Below are positions 50,643 through 59,361 of a stretch of DNA of 64,000 nucleotides, piece by piece; within the stretch, counting starts at the first letter, position 1, and each line of letters starts with the position of its first letter. Source of the stretch: JABMMZ01 sp964505065. Lineage in GTDB: Bacteria; Bacteroidota; Bacteroidia; NS11-12g; UBA955. The position numbers were made by a program, and so were the translations under genes. The notes below the pieces were generated by a model, which worked only from the letters and a program-made list of their open reading frames with translations, was not told the origin of the DNA and did no database searches. The stretch lies in NCBI GenBank assembly GCA_964505065.1, contig CAZDGF010000008.1:4502-68501 (forward strand), written 5' to 3'.

Positions 50643-53600
50643 TTATTTGTTGATTAATGAGTTGATGTTGATTACGGTTTGGTTAAGTTGTTGCACAGAT
50701 TCTAAATATTTTAATTGAATATCTGTTGATGTTTGCAATGAAAATAAGTATTCTACATAGCTAATATCGCCTGTTTTATAGCCTAATTGTGCTGCTTTTA
50801 CTATTTCTTGTGCATTGGGCAAAGCTTTTGTTTTATAATAATTGTATTGCATTATTTGTTGTTGGTATTGCGCCAAGGTATTTTGCAATTCAGAATTTAA
50901 AAGTGCTGCTTGGTATTCGGCTTGCATTTGCAGGCTTTGTTTTTCAAATTCTAAACTTTTCATTTTTGCTTTAGTTGCGCCATAAGTTAGCGGTATAGCA
51001 ACACCAATATTGAAAATATTGAACCTATTATTTGAGCCAAAATATTTATCTACCCCATTTATATTTTGAATACCGATTAAAGATTGGTTGGCATATCCAA
51101 TTCTAAAATCGGGTAAGCCTTGTGCTTTTTCTACTTTTTTGCTTTGCTCGGCTATTTGCATATTTTGATAAATAGAAAGCAACAATGGATGATTGGCAAT
51201 AGCATTGCTATCCAACATGGTGTTTACTTGCAAAGGGATATAATTATTGTTTAAAGCAATGGCAATACTATCTTTGGTGTTTAATAATATTTTTAAATTT
51301 TGATAAGCATTGGTTAAATACACATTGTTTTGTTTAATAATTAAATCTATTTCTCCTTTTTTAGATTCTGCAGTATTTATTTCTATTTTTTTGGTTTCGC
51401 CTGTTTGATAACGAATATTGGCTACCCTTAAAAAATCAGTATAAAGGCTATCTAAATTTTGCAATTTTTGCTTGTTGTATTGCAAATATTCTATTTGATA
51501 AAATAGGCTTCTCACTTTATTTTTAATTTCATAAACACTAAGCTGTTGTTGAATTTTCTTTGCATCTGTTTCTGCATTTAATAACCCTTTTTTAGCCCCA
51601 AATAATGTAGGAAAGGGAATGGTTTGAGACAATTGAAAAGCATTGTCTGTATTAATGCTATTGTATTGCCCCAATTGGGTATTAAAATCCAATTTAGGCA
51701 ATTCGTTGGCTGTTTTTTTTAGCTTTTCAGATGCTTTTATTTCAAATTCGTTGGCTTTTATTGATTGATTGTTTTTAAGTGCTAAATCAATGGCTTCTGC
51801 TATGGTTATAGGTTTTATTGTTTGTGCATTTGTATTAAAACTTATAAGCAAAAACAATAAACCAGCAATAGCGGGCTTAATTTTTAATTTTTTATTCATT
51901 TTTATTTTTGTGTTGAAAATAATATACAACAAAGGCAGTACAAATAAGGTAAGGAATGTTGCTGTAATTAATCCTCCAATAACAACTGTTGCTAAAGGTT
52001 TTTGTACCTCGGCTCCAGCACTACTGCTTAATGCCATTGGCATAAAGCCAAGACTTGCTACCATTGCTGTCATCAATACTGGGCGTAATCTTATTTTTGT
52101 TCCTTCTATTACACGTTTTATTATATCGGTTGAGCCTTCTTTTTCCAATTCATTAAATGTGCCAATTAACACAATGCCATTTAATACCGCTACCCCAAAT
52201 AAAGCAATAAAACCTATGCCTGCACTTATGCTAAAAGGCATGCCACGCAGCATAAGGGCAAATACACCTCCAATAGCACTCATGGGTATAGCTGTAAAAA
52301 TTAAACTGGCTTGTTTAACAGAACGGAAAGTAACAAAAAGCAGTATAAAAATAAGCAACAATGAAATAGGCACAGCTATCATTAAGCGTTTACTTGCTTT
52401 TTGCAAATTTTCAAAAGTGCCGCCATAGGTAAAATAATAGCCCGAGGGCAATTTTACTTTAGCACTTAACTTTTGCTGAATTTCTGTTACAGCACTTTGC
52501 ACATCTCTATCATCTAAATTAAATGAAACATAAATTCTGCGTTTGCCATCTTCTCTACTAACCTGTGCAGGACCTAATTTATAGCTAACATTGGCAATTT
52601 GCGATAATGGAATTTGATTGCCATTTCTATCTGGTATCATTAAATTGCTTACATCATCTATATTGCTTCTATAGGCACTATCTAATCTTACAACCAATTC
52701 AAATTTTCTTTCGTTTTCAAAAATTTGACCTGCACTTTCGCCAGCAAAAGCCGTGCTAATAATATGGTTTACATCCGAAATATTGATGCCGTATATCGCC
52801 ATTCTGTTTCTATCATATTCTATGCTTATTTGCGGCAATCCTGCAACTCTTTCTATTTGAGGCTCGGTAATACCTTTAACTTCTGCTATTGCAGAATTTA
52901 CCTTTTTGGCATAGGTTAAAAGTGTATCCAAATTTTCGCCAAATATTTTAATGGCTACATCTTGTCTTATGCCTGTCATCAATTCATTAAAACGCATTTG
53001 TATAGGTTGGCTAGGCTCGGCTACAACGCCTGGTATGGCTTCTAATTTTTCTTTCATTTGGTCTGCCAATTCATAAAACGAGGCATCTGTTTTCCATTCG
53101 CTTTTATCCTTCAATATAACCATAATATCTGTGGCTTGAATAGGCATTGGGTCGGTAGCTACATCGGCAGCTCCTGTTTTTCCAATTACCATTTTTACTT
53201 CTGGAAATTTTTTAATAATATTTTGTGCTAAAAGAACTGTTTCAACAGTTTGGCTTAATGATGAGCCTTGTGGTAAAACAAATTCAATAGCATAGTCGCC
53301 TTCTTCCAAAGTAGGTATAAATTCTCCTCCCATTCTACCAAAAAATATTAGCGATAATACAAACAAAGCTATTGCCCCGCCTACAAGCCAATATTTTATT
53401 TTAATGGCTTTCTCTAATAGCGGTTGGTAAATTCCTAAAAAGAAATCCATCATTTTATCGCTAAAATTCTTTTTGTGGCTTATTGTTTTTGGCAAAAATA
53501 AAGCACACATCATAGGGATATAGGTTAGCGATAATATTAAAGCACCAAATATGGCAAACCCAACTGTCATAGCCATTGGCGTAAACATTTTGCCTTCTAT

Positions 53601-55004
53601 GCCTGTAAGCGTAAGTATGGGAATATAAACAATCAAAATAATAATTTCGCCAAAAGCTGCACTGCTTCTTATTTTACTTGCCGAAACAAATACCTCATCG
53701 TCCATTTCATTTTGGGTTAATCTGCCAGCAATTTTTCGCAAACCTAAATGGTGTAAAGTTGCCTCTACAATAATTACAGCGCCATCTACAATCAATCCAA
53801 AATCTATTGCGCCAAGGCTCATTAAATTGGCACTTACACCAAACACGTTCATTAAACCTAAAGCAAATAACAATGCCAATGGAATGGCAGATGCAACTAT
53901 AAGTCCTGCTCTTAAATTTCCAAGAAATATAACCAATACAAAAATAACAATTAACGCCCCTTCAATAAGGTTTTTTTCTACCGTTCCAATGGCTCTGTTT
54001 ACCAAATTTGTTCTATCTAAAAAGGGCTCAATGGTTACATCATTGGGCAAAGTGGTTGCAACTGTTTCCATTCTTTCTTTTACCCTCGATACAACATCGG
54101 AGCTATTGGCGCCTTTTGTCATCATAACAATACCGCCAACTACTTCTTTTTCGCCATTGTAGGTTAGTGCGCCATAGCGTGGGGGCGAGCTAAATTGAAC
54201 AGTAGCCACATCGTTTATTAATATTGGGGTGCCGCTGGCTTGAAGTTTTACTACAATGTTTTTTATATCGTCAAAAGATTTTATCATACCAACGCCTCTA
54301 ATAAAATAGGCATTTGGTTTTTTATCTATGTAAGCTCCGCCTGTATTTTGATTGTTTTGCTCTAATGCTGTAAATATTTCGGGAATACTTACGCCCATTG
54401 CTTTTAAGCGGTTGGGATTTAAAGCTACTTCGTATTGTTTGGTAATACCCCCAAAGCCTGTAACTTCGGCTACGCCTTCAATACCTGTAAGCTGTCTGGC
54501 TACTATCCAATCTTGCATAGTGCGCAAATCCATTGCCGTATATTTATTTTCGTAGCCTTTTTTAGGGTGAATAACATATTGGTATATTTCGCCTAAGCCA
54601 GTTGTAACTGGTGCTAATTCAGGTTTACCCAATGTTGATGGAATATCTTTTTCGGCTTGTTTTAGTTTTTCGTTTATCAGTTGTCGGGCAAAGTATATGT
54701 TTACTTTATCTTTAAATACAACTGTAATTACGCTTAAACCAAATCTTGAAAAAGACCTTTTTTCTTCTACATCTGGCAAATTTGCCAATACTTTTTCTAT
54801 AGGATAGGTTATTAACTGCTCTACCTCTTGAGCCGCCAATGTTGGGGCACGGGTAATAATTTGCACCTGATTGTCTGTAATATCAGGCAGGGCATCTATG
54901 GGTAATTTGGTGGCACTCCACACGCCCCAAATTATGAGTACTAAGGTCATAATACCTATAGTTACTTTATTTTTTATACTGAATTTTATAATGTTGTCTA
55001 ACAT
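50643..55004 (-). CDS. CusA/CzcA heavy-metal RND pump fused to TolC-like outer-membrane factor
   Basis: A 1453-residue fusion. Residues 1-1030 are a complete HME-type RND pump (IIKFSIKNKVTIGIMTLVLI, LPIDALPDITDNQVQIITRA, GAIDFGLIVDGAVIIVEATL in TM4, GFIALFGVAVLNGIVLIGTF). Residues 1036-1453 are a TolC/OEP-type protein that begins with its own signal-like segment (MNKKLKIKPAIAGLLFLLIS, then FNTNAQ). An internal start at 51899 would give the 418-residue outer-membrane factor as a separate exported protein. Such fusions are known in the phylum. Together with the CusB-type gene this forms a complete tripartite metal pump. Confidence 0.93.
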   Translation of the reverse strand: MLDNIIKFSIKNKVTIGIMTLVLIIWGVWSATKLPIDALPDITDNQVQIITRAPTLAAQEVEQLITYPIEKVLANLPDVEEKRSFSRFGLSVITVVFKDKVNIYFARQLINEKLKQAEKDIPSTLGKPELAPVTTGLGEIYQYVIHPKKGYENKYTAMDLRTMQDWIVARQLTGIEGVAEVTGFGGITKQYEVALNPNRLKAMGVSIPEIFTALEQNNQNTGGAYIDKKPNAYFIRGVGMIKSFDDIKNIVVKLQASGTPILINDVATVQFSSPPRYGALTYNGEKEVVGGIVMMTKGANSSDVVSRVKERMETVATTLPNDVTIEPFLDRTNLVNRAIGTVEKNLIEGALIVIFVLVIFLGNLRAGLIVASAIPLALLFALGLMNVFGVSANLMSLGAIDFGLIVDGAVIIVEATLHHLGLRKIAGRLTQNEMDDEVFVSASKIRSSAAFGEIIILIVYIPILTLTGIEGKMFTPMAMTVGFAIFGALILSLTYIPMMCALFLPKTISHKKNFSDKMMDFFLGIYQPLLEKAIKIKYWLVGGAIALFVLSLIFFGRMGGEFIPTLEEGDYAIEFVLPQGSSLSQTVETVLLAQNIIKKFPEVKMVIGKTGAADVATDPMPIQATDIMVILKDKSEWKTDASFYELADQMKEKLEAIPGVVAEPSQPIQMRFNELMTGIRQDVAIKIFGENLDTLLTYAKKVNSAIAEVKGITEPQIERVAGLPQISIEYDRNRMAIYGINISDVNHIISTAFAGESAGQIFENERKFELVVRLDSAYRSNIDDVSNLMIPDRNGNQIPLSQIANVSYKLGPAQVSREDGKRRIYVSFNLDDRDVQSAVTEIQQKLSAKVKLPSGYYFTYGGTFENLQKASKRLMIAVPISLLLIFILLFVTFRSVKQASLIFTAIPMSAIGGVFALMLRGMPFSISAGIGFIALFGVAVLNGIVLIGTFNELEKEGSTDIIKRVIEGTKIRLRPVLMTAMVASLGFMPMALSSSAGAEVQKPLATVVIGGLITATFLTLFVLPLLYIIFNTKIKMNKKLKIKPAIAGLLFLLISFNTNAQTIKPITIAEAIDLALKNNQSIKANEFEIKASEKLKKTANELPKLDFNTQLGQYNSINTDNAFQLSQTIPFPTLFGAKKGLLNAETDAKKIQQQLSVYEIKNKVRSLFYQIEYLQYNKQKLQNLDSLYTDFLRVANIRYQTGETKKIEINTAESKKGEIDLIIKQNNVYLTNAYQNLKILLNTKDSIAIALNNNYIPLQVNTMLDSNAIANHPLLLSIYQNMQIAEQSKKVEKAQGLPDFRIGYANQSLIGIQNINGVDKYFGSNNRFNIFNIGVAIPLTYGATKAKMKSLEFEKQSLQMQAEYQAALLNSELQNTLAQYQQQIMQYNYYKTKALPNAQEIVKAAQLGYKTGDISYVEYLFSLQTSTDIQLKYLESVQQLNQTVININSLINK

Positions 55005-55151
55005 TGTTGTTTTGATTTTTTTAAATTTTTATAAAGGAAAAAGGGAAAGTTTCAAAATGATAGTTGTAAAACTATACAATTACTAAAACGCAGTTTTAAT
55101 TATTATATTAAAACAGATGTAAAATTTAGTGTTTATTTTGAAAGAGAAAAA

Positions 55152-55478
55152 TTAAGCAATAAGTTTGGGCGGTTGCCAAATATTGCCAAAGAAACTGCAA
55201 ATAAAACTGAATTTGCCAAAAGCAACTTTTTGATTAATAAAAAAATTTAAAAGTTTGCTAATGTTTAATGGTTCAAAATTTAAAATTGATATAGAATTTC
55301 CACAACAAGCACAAATGCAAAAGGGACTACATTCATCATCTTTATCTTCCTCATGGTTGTGGTTTTGTGTAAATTCATTTTTTTTACTTATATCTTTATA
55401 TTCAGTATGCATATCACTACAAGGTACAAGACCAAGTATCAAAATGTGAATAGCCATAAAATATACATATAATTTCAC
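55152..55478 (-). CDS. DUF6660 family protein
   Basis: I place the start at GTG 55478-55476 (KLYVYFMAIHILILGLVPCS after the initiator), giving 108 residues; the longer open frame to 55565 runs into the repeat element at 55550. The protein has a signal-like helix ending in LVPCSD, a His/Asp-rich stretch (HNHEEDKDDECSPFCICACC) and the C-terminal IWQPPKLIA, the pattern of DUF6660 proteins found beside Cus operons. A periplasmic copper-binding role is likely. It is the first gene of the minus-strand metal run. Confidence 0.78.
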   Translation of the reverse strand: MKLYVYFMAIHILILGLVPCSDMHTEYKDISKKNEFTQNHNHEEDKDDECSPFCICACCGNSISILNFEPLNISKLLNFFINQKVAFGKFSFICSFFGNIWQPPKLIA

Positions 55479-55549
55479 AGGTACAAATATAGCATAAAAT
55501 TTTAAAATTTTATATTTTATGAAATAAATCCAAACCAAAACTACAATTG

Positions 55550-55677
55550 AACCCAAATTAATCAATAGGAAATTTGAAAATAAAAGTCTATTTTCGAAAC
55601 GTACTAAAAAAGGGGTGCTTACAACATGATTTGAAATTTGTTATTCGATTCAGCAATTCTATTGCTGAATTTGGGTT
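55550..55677 (-). repeat. MITE-like element, copy 2 (right flank of metal region)
   Basis: A 128-bp unit in inverted orientation to 23375-23522, with the same ends AACCCAAATT (55550-55559) and AATTTGGGTT (55668-55677) and the same palindrome around ATTCAGCAAT. The 55 bases at the right end and 28 at the left match copy 1 almost perfectly; the centre differs. No target duplication is evident. No ORF is inside. Confidence 0.7.
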
Positions 55678-55761
55678 AATATCATTTATAACCAAAAAAG
55701 TGGGGTTAAAGAAGTAAGAGAAAGTAAAAATCAAATATTTACGATACCATAAGATGGGATT

Positions 55762-56022
55762 TTGATAACAAAATCAAAATTTATTGAAGGAAATTTTTTA
55801 AATGAGTATTTTTATAAAGACTCTACTAATAAAAAAATCCCTATTAAAATTTTTAGCTCAAACGATATCATAAGTGATTCTAATCAAATATTGATTTTTA
55901 GAGATGGTACAAGTGGAGTTTATGGAGATTCTGAATCTAAAAATTCATTAATTTATAAGGAATTTTATATTACAACTCCAAAAAATATTGATAAATATTT
56001 TTCATTAGACTCATCTTCTTAA
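55762..56022 (+). CDS. Doubtful small ORF
   Basis: An 86-codon frame from a TTG at 55762 with an in-frame TAA four codons upstream. The peptide (KFIEGNFLNEYFYKDSTNKK, then ILIFRDGTSGVYGD, FYITTPKNIDKYFSLD) has normal protein-like composition but matches no family I know, and no ribosome site or promoter is obvious. It may be a small gene or the remnant of a larger one. The surrounding gap 55678-56142 contains nothing else that I can support. Confidence 0.35.
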   Translation: MITKSKFIEGNFLNEYFYKDSTNKKIPIKIFSSNDIISDSNQILIFRDGTSGVYGDSESKNSLIYKEFYITTPKNIDKYFSLDSSS

Positions 56023-56142
56023 TTTGAACAAAAAATAAAGAAAAAAACAGAGGTTGATTTTTAAAATATACTTTACTTTATTACCTTATCTTATTAAATT
56101 AATCAAAATATTAAACAAAAGTTTTCCCTTAATTTCGCCCCA

Positions 56143-56823
56143 ATGAATAGCTGCAATTTACGAGATTTAGGATTAATAGATTACAACGAAGCTTGGGCGT
56201 TGCAAAAAGCTTTATTCAACGCAGCTATTCAAAATAAACTTAACCAAACGCTGCCTGCTGTAGCCCATCATTTATTGGTATGTCAGCACCCGCATGTATA
56301 TACATTTGGCAAAAGTGCTGACAATAAAAACTTATTACTAACCCAGCAGCAATTGAAAGATAAAACCATTGCACTTTACCATATAGAGCGTGGTGGCGAT
56401 ATTACTTATCATGGACCAGGGCAATTGGTGGTTTATCCTATTTTCGATTTAGAAACCTTAAAAATAGGCGTAAAAGAATTTGTTTATAAAGTAGAAGAGT
56501 GCATTATTTTAACCCTTAAAACATTTGGCATTGAAAGCCAAAGAATAGCAGGGCGCATAGGTATTTGGATAGGCAAAGGCACAAACAACGAGCGCAAAAT
56601 AGCAGCCATAGGCATAAAATGTAGCCGTTATATTACTATGCACGGCTTGGCTTTGAATGTAGAAACAGATTTAAACTATTTCAATTTTATTATTCCTTGT
56701 GGCATAGCAGATAAAGCTGTAACAAGTATTGAAAACGAAATTCATCGTTCAGAAATAATAATTGATGTAAAAAATGAACTAATTAAACAATTTTCAATTA
56801 CTTTTGAACTCAAATTTAATTAA
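56143..56823 (+). CDS. lipB: Octanoyl-[acyl-carrier-protein]:protein octanoyltransferase
   Basis: A 226-residue LipB, which moves the octanoyl group from ACP to lipoyl domains in lipoate synthesis. Diagnostic segments are HLLVCQHPHVYTFGKSADNK, IERGGDITYHGPGQLVVYPI, the lysine in ERKIAAIGIKCSRYITMHG and the catalytic cysteine in FIIPCGIADKAVTSI. The length is normal. It is followed by lemA after 2 bp. A TAATTTCG sequence at 56130, 5 bases before the ATG, may be a weak -7 element. Confidence 0.95.
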   Translation: MNSCNLRDLGLIDYNEAWALQKALFNAAIQNKLNQTLPAVAHHLLVCQHPHVYTFGKSADNKNLLLTQQQLKDKTIALYHIERGGDITYHGPGQLVVYPIFDLETLKIGVKEFVYKVEECIILTLKTFGIESQRIAGRIGIWIGKGTNNERKIAAIGIKCSRYITMHGLALNVETDLNYFNFIIPCGIADKAVTSIENEIHRSEIIIDVKNELIKQFSITFELKFN

Positions 56824-56825
56824 AA

Positions 56826-57401
56826 ATGAAAAAAGGAACAATTATTTTATTAGCAGTAATAGGTGTATTGGTGCTATGGGTAGCCAGCAGTTACAATGGT
56901 TTGGTGGGTAAAAGAGGCGGAGCAGATAAAGCTTGGGCAGATGTTCAAACCCAATACCAAGGCAGAGCCGATAAGTTGAAAAACTTAATGGAAACTGTAA
57001 AAGGTGCTGCTGCAAACGAAAAAGAAATATTAACAGCCGTAACCAATGCCCGTGCAGGTATAGATGCATCAAAAGCGGATATGGCAAAAGCTACAACACC
57101 TGCCGAACTTGATGCTGCTTACCAAAAAGCACAACAAGCGGCATTAAGCATTAAAGTTACTGTAGAAGCATATCCAACAATACGATCAACTGATGCTTTT
57201 TTAAAGTTTCAAGATGAAATTTCAGGTGCTGAAAATAGGGTAGCAACAGCCCGTTCAGATTACAACGCTGCGGTTACTTCATACAATGTTTCTACAGCAA
57301 AATTTCCTGGTTTAATTATTGCAAAACTTTTTGGTTTTAGCCCAAAAGAATTGTTTAAAGCCAAAGAAAGTGCGCAAGATGCACCAGAAATAAAATTTTA
57401 A
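56826..57401 (+). CDS. lemA: LemA family protein
   Basis: A 191-residue protein with one N-terminal membrane helix (TIILLAVIGVLVLWVASSYN) and the LemA helical body: ADKAWADVQTQYQGRADKLK, NLMETVKGAAANEKEILTAV and YPTIRSTDAFLKFQDEISGA then ENRVATARSDYNAAVTSYN. LemA proteins are membrane-anchored helical bundles of unclear function, very often encoded next to TPM-domain proteins as here. It overlaps no neighbour (gap of 6 bp to the next). Confidence 0.93.
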   Translation: MKKGTIILLAVIGVLVLWVASSYNGLVGKRGGADKAWADVQTQYQGRADKLKNLMETVKGAAANEKEILTAVTNARAGIDASKADMAKATTPAELDAAYQKAQQAALSIKVTVEAYPTIRSTDAFLKFQDEISGAENRVATARSDYNAAVTSYNVSTAKFPGLIIAKLFGFSPKELFKAKESAQDAPEIKF

Positions 57402-57407
57402 ACATCA

Positions 57408-57845
57408 ATGTTTTTTAAGAAAAAGTTTTTCAATAAAGCCGAAGAAAAGCTTATTGTATTGGCTATTCGTGCTGCCGAAAAAAACACTTCGGGCGAATTG
57501 CGTGTACATTTATCGCCCAATATCAAACAAAATATTATGGACGATGGGCTGCATTATTTTGAAAAACTAAAAATGCACAAAACCAATCAAAGAAATGGTG
57601 TGCTTATTTTTATAGCTTATAAAACAAAGCAATTTTGCATTATTGGCGATGAAGGTATAAATAAAGTAGTGCCACCCAATTTTTGGGATAGTATAAAAAA
57701 TGAAATGCAATTATTATTTACCGAAGGTAAATTAGTAGAGGGTATTAGGTTAGGCTTAAGCAAAGCAGGCGAACAATTGAAAGCCTATTTTCCATTAGAA
57801 AAAAATGATAAAAACGAACTTAACGATACAATATCCTATGGCTAA
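57408..57845 (+). CDS. TPM domain protein, soluble
   Basis: A 145-residue protein with one TPM domain: EKLIVLAIRAAEKNTSGELR (residues 12-31), HYFEKLKMHKTNQRNGVLIF and FCIIGDEGINKVVPPNFWDS. There is no signal peptide, unlike the next gene. TPM domains occur in photosystem-repair and cell-envelope proteins; the bacterial role is uncertain. Its end overlaps the start of the next gene by 8 bp. Confidence 0.88.
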   Translation: MFFKKKFFNKAEEKLIVLAIRAAEKNTSGELRVHLSPNIKQNIMDDGLHYFEKLKMHKTNQRNGVLIFIAYKTKQFCIIGDEGINKVVPPNFWDSIKNEMQLLFTEGKLVEGIRLGLSKAGEQLKAYFPLEKNDKNELNDTISYG

Positions 57846-58581
57846 AAAAATAAGTTATTTGTGTCTTTTATTGTTCTTAAGTTTTGGATTAAATGCCCAA
57901 GAGCGCAAGCCTGTACCGCCATATAAAGGCTTGGTAAACGATTTTGCAGGTGTTTTACAAGCCGTAGAAATAGCCCAATTAGAACAAAAACTTTTGCGTT
58001 ATGAAGATAGCACATCTACCCAAATAGCTGTAGTTACAGAAACAAGCCTAAATGGTAGAGATGAATTTTATAGAGCTATGGATTTTGCAAGAGGTTGGGG
58101 TGTAGGGCAAGCAGGCAAAAACAATGGCATCGTTATCTATATAGCTGTTGAGGATAGAAAATTTTGGATAGCAACAGCCGATAAAACCCAAGGTGCATTA
58201 ACAGATGGGCAATTGGGGCAAATATTTAGAGAAAATGTTAAAGCAAATTTTCAAGCCAATCAATATTATGCAGGCTTAGATAAATCTTTAGATGCAATTA
58301 TTGCAGCCTTACAAGGTGAATTTAAGGCAGATGCAAAGCCAAAAGAATCGTTATTACCTTTCTTAATTATGCTTATTGTAATTGTAGTTATCTTAATTAT
58401 TTTAGCAAAAAAAGGGGGTGGTGGTTTTACGGGCGGTATGTCAAGGGGCGGCACATATTGGTTTCCCTCAAGCGGAGGCTGGATAGGTGGAGGCGGGGGC
58501 AGTGGCGGTGGTGGCTCAAGTTGGGGTGGTTTTGGCGGTGGCGGTGGTTTTAATGGTGGAGGTGCAGGGGGAAGTTGGTAA
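57838..58581 (+). CDS. TPM domain protein with Gly-rich C-terminus (YgcG-like)
   Basis: I take the ATG at 57838 (MAKKISYLCLLLFLSFGLNA) as the start because it gives a clean signal peptide; the frame is open from 57805. Residues 30-165 are a TPM domain (YKGLVNDFAGVLQAVEIAQL, STQIAVVTETSLNGRDEFY, AGKNNGIVIYIAVEDRKFWI). A membrane helix (LIMLIVIVVILIILAKK) and a tail of about 60 residues, mostly Gly, Ser and Trp, follow. The layout lemA-TPM-TPM is widespread; the proteins probably act together at the inner membrane. Confidence 0.9.
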   Translation: MAKKISYLCLLLFLSFGLNAQERKPVPPYKGLVNDFAGVLQAVEIAQLEQKLLRYEDSTSTQIAVVTETSLNGRDEFYRAMDFARGWGVGQAGKNNGIVIYIAVEDRKFWIATADKTQGALTDGQLGQIFRENVKANFQANQYYAGLDKSLDAIIAALQGEFKADAKPKESLLPFLIMLIVIVVILIILAKKGGGGFTGGMSRGGTYWFPSSGGWIGGGGGSGGGGSSWGGFGGGGGFNGGGAGGSW

Positions 58582-58602
58582 TTTAAATTTTTAGAAAATA
58601 GA

Positions 58603-59319
58603 ATGCTTCAAAATATTCAATTAAAAAATATATTGGTATTAGATATTGAAACAGTATCTCAACAAGCTCAATTTTCTGATTTAGATGATGAATGGCAAGA
58701 GCTTTGGAGTAAAAAAACAAACTTGCTAAATGCTCAAGAAAAAACACCTGCACAAGTGTATGATAGGGCTGCTATTTATGCCGAATTTGGCAAAATAGTA
58801 TGCATAGGTTTGGGTATTTTTTATACAGAAAATGAGCAAATCAAACTAAAAATTAAAGCGATAAGTGGCGATAACGAAAAAGAAATTTTGGAAGAATTTG
58901 CCCAATTATTGAATACAAAATTCAATACCCCAAATCATATTTTAGCAGCCCACAATGGCAAAGAGTTCGATTTTCCGTTTATATGCCGCAGAATGTTGAT
59001 TAATGGCATTCAAATTCCTGCCATATTAGATATTGCAGGCAAAAAACCATGGGAAATAAACCACCTCGATACTATGGAATTATGGAAATTTGGCGATTAT
59101 AAAAATTATACCTCTTTGAATGTTTTAGCCAAATGCTTTGGCATTCCTTCGCCTAAAGATGATATAGATGGCAGCCTTGTAGGCTATACCTATTGGCAGC
59201 AAAACGATTTAGCACGCATTGCAAACTATTGCAAAAAAGACATTATAACAACAGCCCAAATATTAATAAAATACAAAGGCTTACCAATAATTGATAACAA
59301 CAATATTACCATAGAATAA
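58603..59319 (+). CDS. 3'-5' exonuclease, RNase H-like
   Basis: A 238-residue DEDD-type exonuclease. Exo I is NILVLDIETVSQQ (Asp14 and Glu16), Exo II is ILAAHNGKEFDFPFICRRML (Asp), and the third motif appears as RIANYCKKDIITTAQIL near residue 215. It resembles the predicted PolB-like 3'-5' exonucleases of Bacteroidota; the substrate (DNA or RNA) is not known. It starts 21 bp after the TPM gene and may be in the same operon. Confidence 0.85.
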   Translation: MLQNIQLKNILVLDIETVSQQAQFSDLDDEWQELWSKKTNLLNAQEKTPAQVYDRAAIYAEFGKIVCIGLGIFYTENEQIKLKIKAISGDNEKEILEEFAQLLNTKFNTPNHILAAHNGKEFDFPFICRRMLINGIQIPAILDIAGKKPWEINHLDTMELWKFGDYKNYTSLNVLAKCFGIPSPKDDIDGSLVGYTYWQQNDLARIANYCKKDIITTAQILIKYKGLPIIDNNNITIE

Positions 59320-59323
59320 AGGG

Positions 59324-59354
59324 TTTGAAATCCGATAATTTTTATTTAATTTTG
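59324..59354 (+). promoter_or_regulatory. Consensus promoter for the second PKD protein
   Basis: TTTG at 59324-59327 and TAATTTTG at 59347-59354 are separated by exactly 19 bases, a complete match to TTTG-N19-TAnnTTTG. The -7 element ends 7 bases before the ATG at 59362, so the mRNA would have almost no leader. Confidence 0.7.
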
Positions 59355-59361
59355 TAAGTTA

